Positions 33,373 through 44,784 of a stretch of 64,000 nt of DNA are shown in pieces. Position 1 is the stretch's first letter, and each line of letters starts with the position of its first letter. A program made the position numbers and the translations under genes. A model generated the notes under the pieces. The model was given only the letters and a program-made list of their open reading frames with translations. It searched no databases and had not been told where the DNA came from. This stretch comes from Acanthamoeba lenticulata (taxonomy: Eukaryota > Discosea > Longamoebia > Acanthamoebidae), in NCBI GenBank assembly GCA_002179805.1, contig NAVB01000216.1, forward strand, positions 1 through 64,000, in the 5' to 3' direction.

Positions 33373-35282
33373 ATGCGAGCCGTTGTTCGTGAAGGGCCCT
33401 GCAGGAGCCGGGAGGCTCTTCGTGGGCCTGTTCGAGCGTTGCTCACATGTACTCGCCGTAGCTTTACCTCTTCTCGTACACAGCCAGCTCGGCTCATAGC
33501 GTGGTACCTACCCACAAGCCCCCCCCCCCCAACACCTGCCGCTTCCTGCTGAGATACGCACGCGCGGCAGGGGCTGGGGCCACCACGGCCAGCTCGGGAT
33601 CGCGGGCGTCCCGTTATCGCACACAAAGAGCAGCTACTTCCCGCAGGCCGTCCACCTGCCAGAGGCGGACGAGGAGGACCAGGTGACAAACATCGGCTGC
33701 GGCCACTTTCACGCCTTTGCGCTGACCGGTGCGTGGTGCTCCTCCTCTTCCATGATGATGACGATGATGACGATGACGACGAAGCACTGACGAGGCTCCA
33801 GCGCGAGGAAACGTGTGGGGCTGGGGCATGAACCAGCACTTTCAGCTCTGGCCCGAACACAACGACAACGTGGACACCCCGTTGCTCCTCAACCCCATCC
33901 TGCCTTTCATGCAGGATCAGCCACGGCCTCAGGTCCTTTCCTCTTCCACTGGCTTCTTTCCCATCGCTTGCATTACGGGAGCTGAACCTCTCTTGCCGTT
34001 CACGTCCACCCATCAGATCAAGAAGCTGACGGGCAGCGGCGTGACGTCGGCTCTGCTCGTGGAGCGCGACAACGCGTCGACGGAGCTGTGGACGTGGGGA
34101 AGCAGCCTTTACGCCCTCGCCCACGGGCCCCAGTTCCCCAAGGTCATTCATTGGCCGTTTCTACCTCCTCTGGGCCCAACGGGACCGAGCATTGCCTCAC
34201 CGAGACGTATTGCAATCTATGCAGAAAGCCGAGGCCTTTGCGCCGAGCCGGGTGGTGGGGCTCGAAGGGGAGGAGATCGTCGACTTCAGCCTGGGCTGGG
34301 GCCACGGCCTCGCGCTCTCCCGCTCGGGGAAGCTCTTTGCCTGGGGCTGGGGCAAGAACGGCCAACTGGTTCGTCTCCTTTCACGTTCACCGTTCTTCTA
34401 TTGTCCTTCTTCCAGTGACTTGGTTCTCGTGCTGTTTGTCTTGCAGGGATTGGGCGACTACGTCAACCAACCGGTGCCTCGGCAGGTGACCGCTCTGGCT
34501 GGTGGGCCCGTCCGGGCGCTTGCCACAGGCCCCGACTGCAGTGCCGCCATCTCGGGTAAATGAAATGATTTTCATAATTTATTATTATTATTATTTGATT
34601 TTATTGATTTTATTGATTTATTGTGCTGCTGGGGAAGGCGAGGGAGAGGTCTGGGTGTGGGGCAAGAACGAGTACTGGATGCAGATCAAGGTCGCGTGGA
34701 CCAAAGGCGGCGAGACGATGGGCGAGAACGTGCCGCTCCGCGTCGCCTTCCCCGACGGCTGCCGTCCCATGACGCAGATCGACTGCGGCTACGGCCACTT
34801 TGTGACGCTCGACGACGAGGGCGGGGCCTGGGCCTGGGGCCTCAACGCCAACGGCCAACTCGGACTCGGTACGGCCTCTTCGCCCGTCTTTTCCTTCGTC
34901 CTCTTCTTTGCCAACGAACGATCGACCGGTCCAGGCGACAAGGAGGAGCACCAGCAGCCTCGGCCGGTCGCTTTCTTCCGCGAGGCCAACCTGAAGGTGG
35001 TTCAGGTCCGATGTGGGCGGGTCCACACCGTCTTTGTCAACGAAGATGGGCGCGTGTGGACCTGCGGCAGCGGCGTCTACGGGCGTCTCGGTGCGCCTCC
35101 TCCCCTGCTGCCTCCTTCTCCGCCACGACCTCTCTACGCTCACGCGTGTGATGCACCACCTGCACACAGGGCACGGCGACAAGGACGATCAGGTGCTGCC
35201 CACCGTGGTGGAGACCCTCCTCGAAGACCGCGTCACCCGAGTCGAGTGCGGTTACGACTTCAACTTGGCCCTCGTATGCTGA
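33373..35282 (+). CDS. RCC1-repeat protein with mitochondrial-type presequence
   Basis: ATG at 33373 gives an Arg/Ser-rich start with one acidic residue in the first 40 (MRAVVREGPCRSREAL, then RRSFTSSRTQPARLIAWG), typical of a mitochondrial targeting peptide. Splicing GTACCTACC...CGGCAG joins LIAWG to WGHHGQLGIAGV. RCC1 blades follow: TNIGCGHFHAFALTG, VWGWGMNQHFQLW, LWTWGSSLYALAHG, LGWGHGLALSRSGKLFAWGW, EVWVWGKNEYWMQIK, YGHFVTLDDEGGAWAWGL, RVWTCGSGVYGRLG, and a final VECGYDFNLALVC with TGA at 35280-35282. A seven-bladed RCC1 fold with this N-terminus resembles RCC1L/WBSCR16, which in mammals acts with mitochondrial ribosome and OPA1 proteins. The orthology is inferred. Confidence 0.82.
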
Positions 35283-35358
35283 ACAACAACAACAACAACA
35301 CAAAGAATGAAGATGACGATGACCATCATGGACGCGGACTCGGCCGAGAACTAAGGGG

Positions 35359-36102
35359 TCAGCCAGAGGAGGCCAGCTTGGCGAGGTGGCGCGCGATCGC
35401 CGGCTCGGCCCATTCCCGCAGCTTGGTGTAGACGCCCTTCTTCTGGTCCATCACGTGCGCCACCGCAAAGTCCCAGTCCTGCCCACACGTAGAAACGAGA
35501 AGCCGCAGCATGAGCAAGGACGAGGCGGTGTAGCCACTCGCGCACAACAGACAGACCTGCCAGGCGAGCTCGGTGAACTCGGGGACCTCCTCGTTGTCCA
35601 TCTTGCACTTGCTCAGGTCAGCGTCAGCCCAGTAGAACAAGAACCAGGTCATACTCTGCCTGAGGCGAGAGTAGTGTGAGGTGTAGTTACTAGAGTGGCA
35701 ATAAGGCTTCTTCGTTCTGCGAACCCTTTGTACAAGGCGCTGCCTTCGACTTCATACTTGAGCTCCTCGGGGAGCTGGTCGACCAGGCTGAGGCCATGCT
35801 CGGGGGTGAGCCCCACCTCCTCCCACACTTCGCGCCACACGCCATTGACCTTGGACCCCTTGTCTGCGCTCTTGTCGTACCCGCCTTGTGGGCACTGCCA
35901 CTGTACATGCACCAACACCACCGCGCCGCCTTGCAGCTCTCAACGGGACGCATCTTTCGTGTTTAGTGGAGGAAAAGCGCACAGTGCCCACAGCCTGCTT
36001 CTTCTTGGGCGAGCGCTTGCCCATGAGGATGCGCCCACTGCGATCAAAAATGCAGGCCCCCAAGCACGCTCGGTAGCCCATCAGACCTCGAACGAGTTCC
36101 AT
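35359..36102 (-). CDS. Nudix hydrolase (diadenosine polyphosphatase/RppH-like)
   Basis: The start is ATG at 36102 (MELVRGLMGYRACLGACIFD). The strand LGACIFDRSGRILMGKR is the usual Nudix entry. After an intron comes WQCPQGGYDKSADKG, then VWREVWEEVGLTPEHG, the Nudix box with REVWEEVGL intact. The loop between GG and REV is longer than usual and lacks the usual first Glu. Two more exons (TWFLFYWADADLSKC and DWDFAVAHVMDQKKGVYTKL) complete a protein of about 200 aa that stops at TGA 35359-35361. WQCPQGG resembles the WQxPQGG of NudH/RppH and Ap4A hydrolases, so a dinucleotide or RNA-cap pyrophosphohydrolase is likely. Confidence 0.82.
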
Positions 36103-37339
36103 TGATTGATCTTTGTTGGCTTTTAAATGGGAAAAAAACCAAATATCCCCAATTAGATTTTGTCTTTAGATTATTTTTGATGAAGGTGGGGTGTCATAGT
36201 CGAGAGGAGGCGACACAGACGCTACGAGGTAGGTACAGCGGACCAGATGTAATCTGATCGGCGGCTGCGACCTGCCTCGCTGGGCGCGAAACAGCCCTCT
36301 TCGCCACTCCAAGCCCAGCAGGGCTAAGGCTGGAGTGGTGTGTCCATCTTGGCCAGCCTGAACCTGCAGGCTCCACTCTCGGCGTGACCCGCGCGAGCGG
36401 CACGCGAAGGACATGCGCTAGTGGCTGGCGCTCAGCACCGGGGGCAGACCACAGAGAGGAAGCAAGGCAAGAGACGAGGAAGGAACGACGAGCCGCCAGC
36501 AAGCTCGCTGGGCGAACGTGGGCCGAGAGAGGAAGACGAGGGGCGAACCCTCGACCAGTCGTCCCGTCGCCACCATCGTGACGACGAGACGAACCGGAAC
36601 GATGCGGCCATGGGTGTTGTCCACCCGCCGCACCGCCTCCCCCGGGTAGCCACGACGGTCCAGAAGCGACCTCGAGCAAATGCAGACGTCATCGCGTTCC
36701 TCCTTGCCCGCCCGCTCCTACACCGCGGCGCCCCACACGGCCACATACCACACCTTCGCGCGCCTGAGTGGGCGAGGCATCAGGAAGCTAGGACGCGAGG
36801 ACTCACGCCCATGCGCTTGTCCGGTCAGTTCGCCCGCTCTGTGAGCCGACTAATCTTATTTCATCCAAGAGGCAATGAGGCAAGAAGAAGAGGCAAAATG
36901 GGGTCGGGAAGGAGCGCCAATTGTCTGCCCTTTGTCGGTTGAGAAACGGGTGGAAAAGGAGCAGAATAAAAAGCACCCAATTAGAGCTAACCCAAACTGC
37001 CCATTTCGATACGCTGCGCATGCAAACGCAAAGAAAGTGGCTGAATGGGCGCTATGAGATGTGTCCATGGTCATCTCGCCCTCCAAAGAGAGGAGTAACC
37101 AAGAACGAATGATCTTAGGGTTAAAGCAAGGTGGGCGCCCTCCGTCATCCCCCATTGATTCACCTCCATCCACCTCCTCGCCAGCTGGAACCGCCACAAA
37201 ACCTTTGAGGCCTCTTCCCGCCAAAATCAAGTCTCTTTTTTTGTGGACGTCACGTTAAGGAATGCCAAGAACGTGTCCGCTCGCCATTGATGCTGTTGGC
37301 TCATGGGCCCACAGGAATTGATAAGCAAGGACATGTAAC
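36103..37339. other. 1.2-kb intergenic region, no supported gene
   Basis: This spacer lies between the divergent Nudix gene (-) and the Cys-rich membrane protein (+). Frames of 100-170 codons exist on both strands around 36190-37230. They are basic, low-complexity and overlapping, they have no recognisable motif, and no frame shows clean splice boundaries. The region presumably holds both promoters. Confidence 0.5.
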
Positions 37340-38252
37340 ATGTGGTGTTGCAAAGAGCAAGTTATCCTTGTTTTTGTGGTGGTTGTACTGTTCGAAGCAG
37401 CACATGCAGCCACCATTGCTCAAGCCAATAGAACAAGGAAGGCCTACGCAGCAAAACACAACTGCACCCTGGTACGCTTCAACAAACGGTCTCATGGGTC
37501 GCTCGCGTCTCTTCATAACACTGACGAGCTGTAAACGACGTACAGGATAAGATGTTCATCTCAACAAGCTCGGGCTCTAGCTGTGGCCGTTGCGTGCCAG
37601 GGACGACAGGACAGTGGAGAATAGTGGGGGCGCCTGCCAATGACAAGCTGCAGGTTCGCTACTGTGCGCCATCTCTTCCTGGAATGAACGCTCCCAAGTG
37701 CAGCGTGCGTGATGCCGTGCGCAACCCGGCTGGCTACTATTGTGGCATCAACGAGTACTGCGACGCCTCGGGCCTGTGTCGAGCGCTCAAGTCGGCGTCA
37801 CGATACGGTGCGCCCTGCAGCGGTGCCACGGTTGGTGGGATAAACTACGATGAGTGTGGTGTGGGTCTGCATTGCATTTCTCATCGTTGTCTCATATGTG
37901 AAGAAGGTAACGTCCGGCCACTCACTGAGGAAGCACGACATCTCTCACCTCACTGTCCACAGGAACATCTGTGGATCTGTCGTTGCAGCGCAACTTTGGG
38001 ATCACGGTCATGCAAGGAGTTTGCACGGGCGGAGAGTTCCTAATCGCCTCTTCCTGGCGCCTCTTCCCCAGAAATCCGGTGTCACTGTTCCTCTTCATCA
38101 TCTTTCTCACTACCCTAGTCGTGGCTGCCATCTTCTTGGTTCAGTGGCTCATGCGCGAGGTCTTCCATCGAGTTTACTACTCAGTGCGTCTTCGTCAGTG
38201 GCTTGCTCGGCTGCCGACGACGCAACCAGGACGCTGTCCTCGCGGTAAATAA
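37340..38252 (+). CDS. Cys-rich single-pass membrane protein, unknown
   Basis: There are three exons: 37340-37471, 37546-37906 and 37963-38252. ATG at 37340 is followed by a hydrophobic core (VILVFVVVVLFEAAHAA), a clear signal peptide. The mature part has about 15 cysteines in an extracellular-type layout (SCGRCVPGTTGQW, YYCGINEYCDASGLC, CGVGLHCISHRCLIC). One membrane helix follows (FLFIIFLTTLVVAAIFLVQW), then a short basic tail (VRLRQWLARL) ending with TAA at 38250-38252. Some cysteine spacing recalls growth-factor-like or dickkopf-type modules, but I do not recognise a family. It is likely a cell-surface protein, possibly a receptor or adhesion molecule. Confidence 0.72.
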
Positions 38253-38423
38253 AAGAAACCAAAAAGCCTGAAAGAGAAGTTTGAACAGTAACGTTGTTGA
38301 TTGCTGTTGTCGCGACCACACGCGAGGGTTGGGCACTACTGCACAAATCCGATCCTCCGATGCCCCTTCTTCGCCCGGCGTCCAAGGTGAAAACTTGGTG
38401 TTGTTGTTGTTGTAGCGTAGCTT

Positions 38424-41400
38424 CTAGAAGGAGACGACCTCGACGCCCTTGTCTTTCTTGTCCTTCTTGCTTGACGATGACTTCTTCTCCTTCTTGTCTT
38501 TCGACTTTTTCAGCTTCTTCTCCTTGCTATCTTTGAGGTGCGAGAGGCTCTTCTTGGACAGCTTGCTCGACTTCTCCTTCTTCCTGTCCTTCTCCTTCTC
38601 CTTCTCCTTTTCCTCAGACACCACTAGAATCGGCGCCGTCGCCGTGCTGACGGCGGCCGCCGTCGGGCGGGCCATCGGAGGAGCGGACGCGGCCGCACTT
38701 ACGGGTGTCGGCGACGGCGAACGTGGGCTCCGCGCCGAGCCGGTCGCGTTGCTGGCGCTCAACGCACCGACGCTGCTGGCCTTCTTCCGCTTCTCCTCAT
38801 CGAGCCAGTTGCGATAGTGCGTGGCGGCCTCCTCGTCCGACGGCATGCGCGCCAGGAGCTCGTTGTCGGCCGCGAGCTTGGTGAGCGTGGACACGATCTT
38901 CATAAATGAGGGCCGTTGCGAAGGGTCTGCCCAGATCGTGTGGAGTAAACCATGAGAGGACGCAAGGGGAAGAGCGGTTGAGAAGAGGAAGGGCGTACCA
39001 TGATGCCAGCACTGCTGGATGAGCTCGCTCAACGCAGAGGGGACGTAGGCCGGGATGTGTGGGCGGTACTTGCCCTCAATGATGAACCACGACATCTTGA
39101 ACTTGGGCACCAGCTGCGTAATAGTCCAAGCGTGCGACGTGAGATCAAATGCAACTGTCGCGGGGGAGGGGATGCAGCTCACCTCATCATAGGGCTCCTC
39201 TCGGGTAATGAGCTCCCACAAGATGATGCCAAAGCTGTATACGTCGACCGGGAACGAGTAATCCTTCCTGCCTTCCAAGACCTCGGGCGCCACTGGTGTG
39301 GAAATGGTTATACGTCAGCCATTAGGGATTAGGGAGAAGGCGAGCCCACATGTGAGCGGGCAGCGTACTCCACTGCTCGGTGCCTCGGCCCATAGTGAGG
39401 AAAGTGTTGACGCCGCCCTTGGGTCGCATCCATCTGGACATACCCAGATCGGCGATCTTGACCAGCGGTTCTGAGCCCGGTCGTCGCAGGTCGCCCGCAA
39501 TCTGGCGCAATGTCATGACGTTCAGCAAACTTCGTAGGCAGAAGACGAAAGGGGAGCAATTACCAGGATGTTCTCTGACTTGAGGTCGCGGTGCAGCACG
39601 CTCTTGTCGTGCAGGTACATCATGCCCTCTGCGATTTCTGTGGTGATCGTCGGAAACAGTTAAGCACCAAGCACAGAGAGAAGGAGAAAGATGGAGCAGC
39701 GAGGGTACCGCGGGCCATCCGCATCCGCAGAGGCCACGGGACCTGCTTCTTGCGATCCCGCAGGAGCTGCCATAGAGACCCGCACTCTACGAGCTCAGTC
39801 ACGAGGTAGGTGTTGGGAGGCTCAGCCTTGCCTCCCAGGAACCGAATCAGGTTCGGATGGTCGATTTGGCTGTCCAGATAGGAAGCCGATGAGGATGCTG
39901 TTGTGGTGGCGAAACCCCATCATGGGCTGGAAGGCAGGAAGGACAGATTGACGAACCTCGTGAGCCACAGCTCGCGCTTAAAGTCGGCGAGTTCCTCCGG
40001 GACGAGATCGGAGCACTTGAATCTCTTGAGCGCCACGTTCTGGTTCTTGCCCTTCCAGTGCGCCTTGTGTACTCTGCCGAAGAAAGCAAAAGGTCAAACC
40101 CTGATTCCCTCATCACTTGTTTCCCGTAGAGATGACGTACTCGCACAGGGTGCCTTCGCCGATCTTCTCGCCGATCTCGAGCTCATTCACGTCAATAAGT
40201 ACTGGGCAATGTTGCAGGGGCGGACGTTAACGAATGCACGTATGCCAGCACAGCACTCACTCTTCTCCTTCTTGATTGGAGGACATACCCTTGTTGCCGA
40301 ACGTGGTGGCTTCAAGGTGGTCAACGGTGTCGAAAACGCCCGACTTCTGCACCCTTTCGATTCGCTTGACGATCTCCTTGAATTGTGGGCGCTTGTCTGG
40401 GCTTGGATGCCAGCACGCGTTGAGCAAGTCGGCCCTGTCGAATGACAACGCGTCAACCACGGCGTCACGGATAGAAGAACATGTCGGGGACTACACGTTA
40501 CCATTCTCGTGGGCAATCCCTGGGAATGACGGGACGTTCGCCAGCCATCACCTTGAGCGGGATCTGGACACCAAAGGGGGAGGGGGTCAGCTGGAGGTAC
40601 TTGGACCAAGAGGGTGGGGAAAGGCGCACTTTGAAGTGGGGCTTAATGTCGATATAGGGCTGCTCCCGAGTGGTAACCTCCCAGATGATTAACGCAAAGC
40701 TGTAAACGTCGACTGGAAATGAGTAGTTCTGGTCCTTCTCGAATATCTCAGGCGCCACTGCGAGGATGCGTGGTCAGAGGGGCCCAGTTCTATGCGCGCG
40801 TGCGGTTTGAGATCGTACTGTATTGCGGAGTCCCGCGGCCGTGGGTCATCATGGCGTCCTTGTTCTCTTTCAGCTTAGCCACGCCCAGATCTGCAAGCTT
40901 GACCACGACTGGCGCCTCAGGATCAACAGACATGACCTAGTGGGAAGGAGGACAAGCTCGAATCAGATCTGGGCTGCACAGACACGAGCCTCGCTCATCG
41001 TCTCCAGCGCACCAAGAGGTTCTCGGGCTTGAGGTCCCTGTGAATGACGCTTCTCGAGTGAAGGTACTCCATGGCTTTGGCCGCGTCAAGAAGACACCGA
41101 ATGCGCAGGGAGAAGGGGAAGGGCGACATCTTGGCCTGCACCAACCGATCATAAGTCAGCAAACGAAGCCACTCCAAAGCGCTCGCGCCGGATCTGCTAA
41201 AAGAGGAAGGCAAGTTTGGGTTGCGGGTGGGGACAAACCCGAATGAGGTCGTGCACAGTGCCATAGGGAGCGAGTTCCATGATGAGGTAGACCTCGGGTG
41301 GCTGCGAGCACCCGCCGAGGAAGTGAATGATATTGGGATGCTGCATATCCCTGCAGTTGCGCGAAGAGGCAGTCAGGTTTTGTGGGGCAGCACAAAACGT

Positions 41401-41810
41401 CGTCGAAGGCGCGCACCTTGTAAGCATCACCTCCCGCTTAAAGTCGGATATGTCCTCTGGTACTAGATCAGGAACATGGAAGGTTTTCAACGCTACCTGT
41501 TGAATGAAAAGCCGAGGCAAGGGGATAGATAACGAATCAGATTTATCATTCAAAAATTAGGGCGTGCACGGCCGCCAATTCCAATTTGGGGACGTGCCTC
41601 CATGTCCCGCGCGATCCAGTAGGCTTTGTGGACTTGGCATAGTGCTCCTGCCCCGAGCAACTTGCCCACCTCGAGGTCGCTCAGGCTAATTATTCCATCA
41701 CCTTCACTCGCGCCGACAGATTATTTAATTTTCGTCCTTGTGATTCCAGCGTGGTGAAAGAAAGTACCCTTCCCCTTCTTTTTGTCGTCATGTGAGGATT
41801 GATTTCCCAT
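38424..41810 (-). CDS. myristoylation-signal tandem TKL protein kinase
   Basis: ATG at 41810 gives [15 protein letters not shown], an N-myristoylation signal followed by basic residues. Kinase 1 (about 41.7-40.4 kb) has [19 protein letters not shown] (Lys), [29 protein letters not shown] and [20 protein letters not shown]. Kinase 2 (about 40.2-38.8 kb) has [49 protein letters not shown] and [20 protein letters not shown]. Both have DLG where most kinases have DFG, and both keep HRD. The intron between exons 1b and 2 (41497-41597) begins GC rather than GT. The C-terminus is a Ser/Pro region and a Lys/Ser/Asp tail ending VEVVSF, TAG at 38424-38426. It belongs to the tyrosine-kinase-like group. 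Both domains look catalytically competent, unlike the JAK pseudokinase arrangement. Confidence 0.85.
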
Positions 41811-42780
41811 CCCGACTCAGTCACCTTTTCGTGAAGGAAACCAACCCCATTAGGTTCCTTCTGCCTATCTTATGTCTGATCTAATGCGTGCTAATTGACT
41901 GACTTTAGAGACGAAGTGGCGCACCTTTGCTTCAGATGAGCGCAACGAGGGACGTTGTCAGTTGATCTTGACGCTGAGGATGCGAAACTGGTCACTTCCT
42001 GGATCGACTCCCACGTTTCCCCACCAGCGTCGATTCTTCTGACACGAGTTAGCCGAAGGGGCGCCGGTCCATGGTTGGGCAGACCTGGCCCGAAGGCGAC
42101 ATTCCTGGAATATCTTCATGCGAGCATTCCACACATGTAAGGTATGTGCGCATTCTTCGTTGCAGCTCAACCCGCGGTGCCTGTGATCGCGACTACGCGT
42201 GCCCAATAACCGGAGTGTGGTTTCGCATTATTGGCTTTCCGCGCGATGTTAGCCTCTCCGAGCGGAAGCTGACCAAACGCCAGCTCATTTTCTTGGGTGT
42301 GCTATTTCCACGAACGGCTACGTTTCCTTCGATCAACGCAGGCTACAAGTCCAGGCTTGAGGAATTCCTCGCTGTCCGCCGGGTCGAGGAGAACCCGAAA
42401 AGATAAATTCCGTACGGAACCTCACGCGTATGACGTGGAGGCCAACAGATATGGACCTACAATGTCCATAGAAGGTGCATGACTTTATATGGAAATGCGT
42501 ATCTACCTTTTATGGTTCTTCGCAACAACGGTCGTCGAGCAGGTAATATTAGCCGTTACCGCGCTGCGTGGTTCCTCGCGACAAAATCTCTTCGCCTCCG
42601 GTGCAGTTCTCAGACACAAGCCAAGCAGTTCTTGTACGCCTTCCTCGATCAAGCTCATTCTGTTCTTCCTTCCTCGCCTACTTCGTAAGAAGCCCAGCCC
42701 TCTTGCGTCCCTTGTCACGCCTCTCGAGCGGGACGACGCTACTAGACCAAACCAAAACGCTCGCCTCATCGTCACAGCCC
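41811..42780. other. intergenic region with a possible unannotated exon pair
   Basis: This stretch between the divergent kinase (-) and RGS (+) genes has no recognised gene. A plus-strand frame at about 41955-42132 (VDLDAEDAKLVTSWIDSHVS) can be joined through a 29-nt GTAAGG...TTGCAG intron to a second frame at about 42162-42406 (TRGACDRDYACPITGVWFRI). The first frame lacks an ATG, the intron would be unusually short, and codon use is less GC-rich than in the neighbours. It is only a lead and may be promoter sequence. Confidence 0.25.
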
Positions 42781-44627
42781 ATGCAATCTAGGAGCCGTAG
42801 CTCCTCGGTCGAGGAGGCACCCACCTTCGGCCATGGACCCGCTTCGTTGTCCCGCAACCTGTCGGCCTCGGCTGAACGTAAATCGACGTTTATCAACCGT
42901 TCGCGTTCGCACTCGACCGGCGATGAGAAGTCTGCGGGGAGCGACTTGATCGCGGCCTACTCCCTGGGCCTCGCCGAAGAGGCCTTGTTGAAGCGGATCC
43001 CTCAACACATCAACCTCGCCCTCAAGGGTCGGGACAAGCGATCAGCCTCGGTCGGGGATTACCACGACCAGCCATCCATCAAGGCCTCAGACTATCTGCT
43101 CCATGCTCGCCTCGAAAGCCTGAACCGGCATCTTCTCCGGAGGGGCACCAGCCACAGCGGCGCCTTGCGTTGTGCCAACAACAGCCAACAGGCTGATGGC
43201 ACGACGACGACCACGACGCCCTCCGACGCCAATAGGCCCGTTCGATGCGCGGCCAAGATGCTGAGCGAGTTGGGAAGGCCGTCCGTCCCCGCTCTCAGCT
43301 GGCAAGTCTCTGTCTCCGTCCGCCAACAACGTGCTTCAACAGAACCCGCCTGTATTTCCTTCTGCCCCCTCGCTTCGCCTCGCGCTTGATCGCTTTGATC
43401 CCTTACTCAACGGTCGTTGGGCTTGTGCACAGTGGGCAATGAGCCTCAGACTGTGAGACCGCGCTCGCTTTCGGTGTCTTCGGACGATTCGCTGGACTCT
43501 GCCTCGAGCACGCTCGGCCTATCGCCCAGGCTCCTGCAGCTCTCGCAGCAGATGAGCCGCGCCTATTTCCTCGAGTTCATCCTGCATGACAAAAAGGCGC
43601 GTAGCGCCTTCAAAAAGTATTTGGAGAAGCGGCACTGCGTGGAAAACCTCATGTTCTGGTATGTCCAGACCGTGATCCTCTTGCACAACCTCATCGCCCG
43701 CCTGCTCACCCATTTTCTTGTTGTTTCATGCACACAGGCTGGACGTGGAGCGTTTCAAGAAGCTTGGTACGTTTGAGCTTCTGCTGCAAGCATGGGTGCG
43801 GACAAGGAACTGACCTCATGTTCTTCTTCGCACTCGCAGTTAGTAAGAACAAGGACGGCTCGCTGAACGACCAGATTGTTAAGAAAGTGGCAGAGATCAA
43901 GCAGAAGTATCTCCAACCATCCTCTGATCATGAGGTACGTACCTCTCCCGCACGCTGCGCAGTTGAGAAGTCCACGTCGAGGCTGACCCTTCTTCTGTCT
44001 CCTCAGGTCAACCTGACACACCAAGACCGAAAGGAGTTGACAGAGGCTCTGAAGAACCCAGGCGAACACACGTTCGACCGAGCGCAGAAGGCGATCTTCA
44101 TCCTCATGGTGGATGGCACCTTTGACTACTTCCTCAAGAGCGACTCCTACAAGCAGATCGCTCGTACGAACCTCGACCTCCGGTTCCTCCAGTCAAGGGA
44201 CATCATCGCTAACATGCGCGTGTTTTCCCCACCAGCTGTAGACGATGAACTGGATGACGATGAAGGACTGGCCGAGATGGAGGGTCAGGGTTCGTCGCCA
44301 AACAACAGCCGCAAGGGCAGCGAGAACGAAGAGCACAAAGAGCTCAAGGAGAGCGCCGCCAAGGTGGAGATCAAGAAGCGACGAAGCATGTTTAACCGCC
44401 GCAACGCGGCCGACCTGCCGGCCTCGTCCTCGAACAGCATGACCAGCAGCGGGGAGGTGGAGCTGCCTTCGCACAACAGGGAGACGGGCGAGACCAGGAA
44501 GAAGGGCGACAAGCAGCAGAAGAAGAACCTCAAGCATGAGATGAAGAGGCGCCACACGATCACCGAGTCCGCCCAAGAGCTCCAAGGGTCCCGGGACGGC
44601 GGCGACAAGAAGTGCATCCTCATGTGA
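42781..44627 (+). CDS. RGS-domain protein with C-terminal CaaX box
   Basis: ATG at 42781 opens a Ser-rich disordered region (SRSRSSSVEEAP). An intron near 43351-43433 (GTATTTCC...GTGCACAG) joins it to NEPQTVRPRSLSVSSDD. The RGS fold follows: SRAYFLEFILHDKKARSAFK, YLEKRHCVENLMFW|LDVERFK, NDQIVKKVAEIKQKYLQPSS, NPGEHTFDRAQKAIFILMVD and DYFLKSDSYKQIA. Three small introns interrupt it (GTATGTCC at about 43660, one after FKKL, one at 43934-44007). After the RGS comes an acidic then basic tail, ending KKCILM just before TGA at 44625-44627, a farnesylation-type CaaX box next to basic residues. It likely accelerates G-alpha GTP hydrolysis at the plasma membrane. Confidence 0.85.
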
Positions 44628-44784
44628 GGAGAGGAAGCTGGAGAGGAGTCAGTACACCTGAGAGGAATGGTCCGCGATCCGGTTTGTACAACTACTACAG
44701 TACCCCCACGTTTGTTTGTCTGCATTGTACTTTTTTTTCATGAATACATCATCATCACCATCATTCCCATAGCTCCTCTTCTTA

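Noticed and set aside
33366..34151. 261-codon minus-strand frame over the second RCC1 gene
   Set aside because: It runs antisense through introns and exons of a well-supported RCC1 gene and has no domain.
36421..36942. 173-codon plus-strand frame in the 36-37 kb spacer
   Set aside because: It is basic, low-complexity and opposed by equally long antisense frames, with no motif or splice structure.
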